Positions 5,855-6,031 of a stretch of DNA of 6,031 nt are shown in pieces. This stretch comes from Acidobacteriota bacterium. Lineage in GTDB: Bacteria; Acidobacteriota; Blastocatellia; Pyrinomonadales; Pyrinomonadaceae. The notes under the pieces were generated by a model that did no database searches, had not been told where the DNA came from, and saw only the letters and a list, made by a program, of their open reading frames with translations. Made by a program: the position numbers and the translations under genes. The first letter of the stretch is position 1. Every line of letters starts with the position of its first letter. Where the stretch lies: the NCBI GenBank assembly GCA_003222835.1, contig QHXE01000500.1:1-6031 (forward strand). The letters run 5' to 3'.

Positions 5855-6031
5855 TTGGCTAGCTCAACACTCCGACTCTTGAAGAGCATCTATAATCTAC
5901 TTAAGAGTAACAATCTTCATGTTTTTTCTGTCTATCCGCCCGGCCATTTCAGTTCTCCTATCCCAAACATTAGAGACATACTCTCAAGAAAAGAGGCCCT
6001 ATTTGATCAGAGTGTTCGAGATATTCCCGGG
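5855..6031 (+). CDS. N-terminal part of an unidentified, possibly SAM-methyltransferase-like protein (TTG start)
   Basis: A frame of 59 codons, open to the right edge, begins at TTG 5855. AGGAGAAGG lies just upstream (5841-5849) and an in-frame TAG at 5840 closes the frame above, so TTG is the only sensible start; no ATG occurs in this frame. The product begins ASSTLRLLKSIYNLLKSNNL and continues HVFSVYPPGHFSSPIPNIRD and then ILSRKEALFDQSVRDIPG. The YPPGHFxSPIP and RDIPG motifs recall the N-termini of a group of class I SAM-dependent methyltransferases often found in glycan gene clusters. I rely on memory for this, and the catalytic part lies outside the window. The codons are noticeably more AT-rich than in selB, which may mark recently acquired DNA. 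It is divergent from selB across about 124 bp. Confidence 0.6.
   Translation, partial: MASSTLRLLKSIYNLLKSNNLHVFSVYPPGHFSSPIPNIRDILSRKEALFDQSVRDIPG

Overview
This window looks like chromosomal DNA of a moderately GC-rich, Gram-negative-type free-living bacterium that uses selenocysteine. Dispersed degenerate repeats between genes, long two-domain stress proteins and an uncharacterised protein resembling ones I associate with Acidobacteriota (Blastocatellia) point weakly to that phylum; Verrucomicrobiota is a second possibility. This is an impression, not a measurement.

Layout. 1-428 (minus): N-terminal part of an APC-family amino-acid permease that runs off the left edge. 477-926 (minus): a remnant of a second, different APC permease (CAT-like), cut off in its third membrane segment and joined to unrelated sequence. 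1006-1148: a self-complementary array of degenerate 7-bp repeats. 1214-2128 (plus): an uncharacterised 304-residue protein. 2130-2189: a dispersed repeat rich in AATTCGAAATCC. 2200-3174 (plus): a tandem two-domain universal stress protein. 3187-3250: a second, smaller copy of the heptamer family with a strong hairpin, lying between convergent genes. 3251-3724 (minus): a rhodanese-like lipoprotein gene with an in-frame UGA. 3820-5730 (minus): selB, the selenocysteine-specific elongation factor. 5731-5854: a divergent control region with an operator-like dyad. 5855-6031 (plus): the start of a further gene with a TTG start codon, open to the right edge.

The main result is the selB/rhodanese pair. 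The rhodanese reading frame meets TGA exactly at the active-site loop (Y-C-T-[TGA]-P-S-E-H-T-S). It then continues in the same frame for 43 codons of convincing rhodanese C-terminus to a TAG. A 7-bp stem with a GGUGC loop begins 14 nt after the UGA, which fits the bacterial SECIS layout. The gene immediately upstream on the same strand encodes SelB, the protein that reads SECIS elements. I read it as a 157-residue exported selenoprotein with a Cys-Thr-Sec active site; a conventional gene caller would truncate it at residue 113. selA, selC (tRNA-Sec) and selD are not in the window.
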